Source: Amphiura filiformis
Taxonomy: Eukaryota > Echinodermata > Ophiuroidea > Amphilepidida > Amphiuridae
DNA: 64,000 nucleotides
Direction of reading: 5' to 3'
Assembly: GCF_039555335.1 (NCBI RefSeq)
Contig: NC_092631.1
Location: 10,663,701 to 10,727,700, forward strand
Made by a program: the position numbers and the translations under genes. Below are positions 62,326 to 64,000 of this stretch, in pieces (within the stretch, counting starts at the first letter, position 1; each line of letters begins with the position of its first letter). The notes beneath the pieces were generated by a model. That model searched no databases, was not told the origin of the DNA, and saw nothing but the letters and a program-made list of their open reading frames with translations.

Positions 62326-63044
62326 TGGCCGTGAGTCTCACGCATTGGGTCACTTTCTCACGCCAAGTTACTGAAATTTGAGTTACTGAAATTTCAGTGT
62401 AGTAATTGGATCCCTTGCCCCAATAATATACATAAATTTTGTTACCAGTGTGTTATTATTTTTTGAGAAAAATGCAAAAATAGTCACAAATTTACCACAG
62501 GGGTGTAGTACCCCCTTAATGAGTTTGTGTTTGCTTCAAGAGCGCCAAACTACGCCGACCAACGTTTTGACTCGTAATCGGCCAATCAAATTATCGGTCT
62601 GTTGTTATGATTGTCAGACCATGGCATTGAATCTGCCAATCAGAACCCCACTTCCGGGTTGCCGTTCTTCTCTGAGAAAAACAATAATTCACAAGATGCA
62701 TGGACTAAACATAGTTGTAGTAACTACAAATTTCGAACATTTGAGGACTTGTTTTCAGGTTGTAGGTACTCACATAGTCATAGGGTGCCTCCAGGGTTTT
62801 ATTTTGGAAAGTTTGCATTAGTATATCTAGTAAAATACTCACTTTAGAAACTGTGTCACTGATGTATGTCATCTGTGATTGCTCAACTTATTCTACGCAT
62901 CAGCTTTTGTCCAAAGAAATATTTAAAAAGATGATTTTTGAGTGATTTTTATGAGCAGCGAAAAGTCCACTCCACGATGTACATGTGAATATGGTGATGG
63001 TGATGAATGCATGCTAAATCGAGGCGACACATACACATAGCTCC
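62326..63044. other. Non-coding stretch, no gene seen
   Basis: A short CTCACGCATTGG repeat lies at 62318-62350. No exon supported. Confidence 0.4.
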
Positions 63045-63292
63045 TTGGAACTCACGGTCGGAGCCGTGAGTTCCAATAGAGGCCGTCAGCGTGACGTCAT
63101 ATGCCGCCATCTTGTGGGTACACGCTGTGATGGTCGTTCGATCTTCATGCATGAACAGCAAAATCACCGCGTTGATGCGAGATGACAGCTGCGTGGCAAG
63201 CTGCGCCCTGCGCGTAGTGTCCGACGCATGAACACACAGATCATTTGTACCCACAAAATGGTGAAAGACTGTCGGCCTCTATTATTGGAACT
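63045..63292. mobile_element. MITE with terminal repeats and a 32-bp end hairpin
   Basis: 63045-63076 is a hairpin with perfect 13-bp arms (TTGGAACTCACGG and complement). From TTCCAATAGAGGCCGTCAGC (63071) the sequence pairs imperfectly with 63235-63292 (ACCCACAAAATGG ... GTCGGCCTCTATTATTGGAA). Confidence 0.6.
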
Positions 63293-64000
63293 AGGACTAT
63301 AAACATGCACTTGATAAATGTGATGATGCAGGTCTACATGTGTTTGAAGTTCTTCTGATCATGCATAGCCATAGATCTGGTTCTGTATGATCTGATTCTT
63401 TCTGACCGTCTGACTCCAGGAGTGTTGGCCAGTATTCGAACAAATACAAAAGACATTATATATATACATTATATATGATCAGGGTCTTATTTAGGTACAA
63501 TGTAGGAGTACTTGAGAACTCTAGCTTTGAATTTGCACATTAGTATTACATTTGTACTTGTTATGCTTTCGATGCTTGTACTACATTGTACTATGTAGCC
63601 TTAGCTTTTCGGTAGATCAGACTAGATTTTTATAGCAGTGCACTCTACCCTCGAATGTAAAGCTATCGGTGAGCAAATTGGAAGCTAGACCTCTCGAGCA
63701 AAGGTAGAATTTGACAAGTGTCCATCATTTTCACCAAAACTCCCACCAAAATGTGACCCTGATACTGAGGAATGCATCCTCCCTCAGACACCCTCTGGCT
63801 CCCTCCGCTTCTGTTTTGGACCAGACGTAGATCAAAGGGGCTACAGCCGGGAAGAAAAAAGGGAGAAGAAGATGGAAAAAGTTAAATTGCACAAAAAAAA
63901 AAAAGGTTTTTTTTGTTTGTTTTTTTTTAAAGTTATTTATTTTTTCGGTTTTGTTGTGTCCCTTGACCTAGACCTAAATGCTAGGATCATTCATGGTTGA
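63293..64000. other. Non-coding stretch, no gene seen
   Basis: AT-rich DNA ending in A and T runs near 63892-63945. No supported feature. Confidence 0.4.

Overview
The window is metazoan nuclear DNA. It is AT-rich and gene-sparse, with multi-exon genes, GT/AG splice sites and dense layers of transposable elements. An interstitial TTAGGG-type array, CR1/L2/RTE-like LINEs, a Penelope-like fragment, many small inverted-repeat (foldback/MITE) elements and the recurring palindrome TAGGCCTA suggest a marine invertebrate deuterostome. An echinoderm or hemichordate is my best guess, by inference only. No bacterial, organellar or viral locus was seen.

Two host genes can be supported. (1) A P-loop sulfotransferase-like gene on the + strand (14135-15051): one coding exon after a clear splice acceptor, with a one-base frameshift in a T run. 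(2) A sorcin (penta-EF-hand calcium sensor) gene on the - strand. I assembled it from eight exons between 45799 and 29203. All splice phases agree, giving 174 codons and a stop. A third, weaker coding-like exon lies at 46973-47082 (-).

Layout: 1-509 holds a Tc1-like transposase remnant cut by the window edge. 1.7-2.8 kb is a deleted mariner-type element with 27-bp perfect terminal repeats. 3.4-12 kb is a pile of degenerate LINEs inserted into and beside one another. 12.9-15.6 kb has foldback elements around the sulfotransferase gene. 17.1-19.6 kb is a satellite-like array apparently bounded by transposon ends. 20-29 kb is non-coding with several foldback elements. 29.2-45.8 kb is the sorcin gene, whose introns carry a tRNA-like-bearing inverted-repeat element, MITEs, LINE pieces, a GIY-YIG Penelope-like fragment flanked by inverted arms, and an almost complete antisense CR1 sitting in the apex of a hairpin element. 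48.6-49.2 kb is an inverted-repeat element containing a tRNA-like sequence and a telomeric-repeat block. 50-52.4 kb has more foldbacks and SINE-like tRNA heads. 53.2-57.8 kb is the most striking structure: a 3.9-kb palindrome with arms built from two alternating minisatellite modules (about 91 and 80 bp), a tRNA-Thr(CGT)-like sequence in one arm only, and the whole embedded in a smaller TTAA-flanked element. 58-64 kb is non-coding apart from small palindromic elements and a fresh 235-bp tandem duplication.

The genes do not form a pathway. The main theme is repeated inverted-repeat transposon insertion around and inside two ordinary genes. Element boundaries were found by eye from self-complementarity and are approximate unless the text says perfect. 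Family names rest on motifs I recognise, not on a search.
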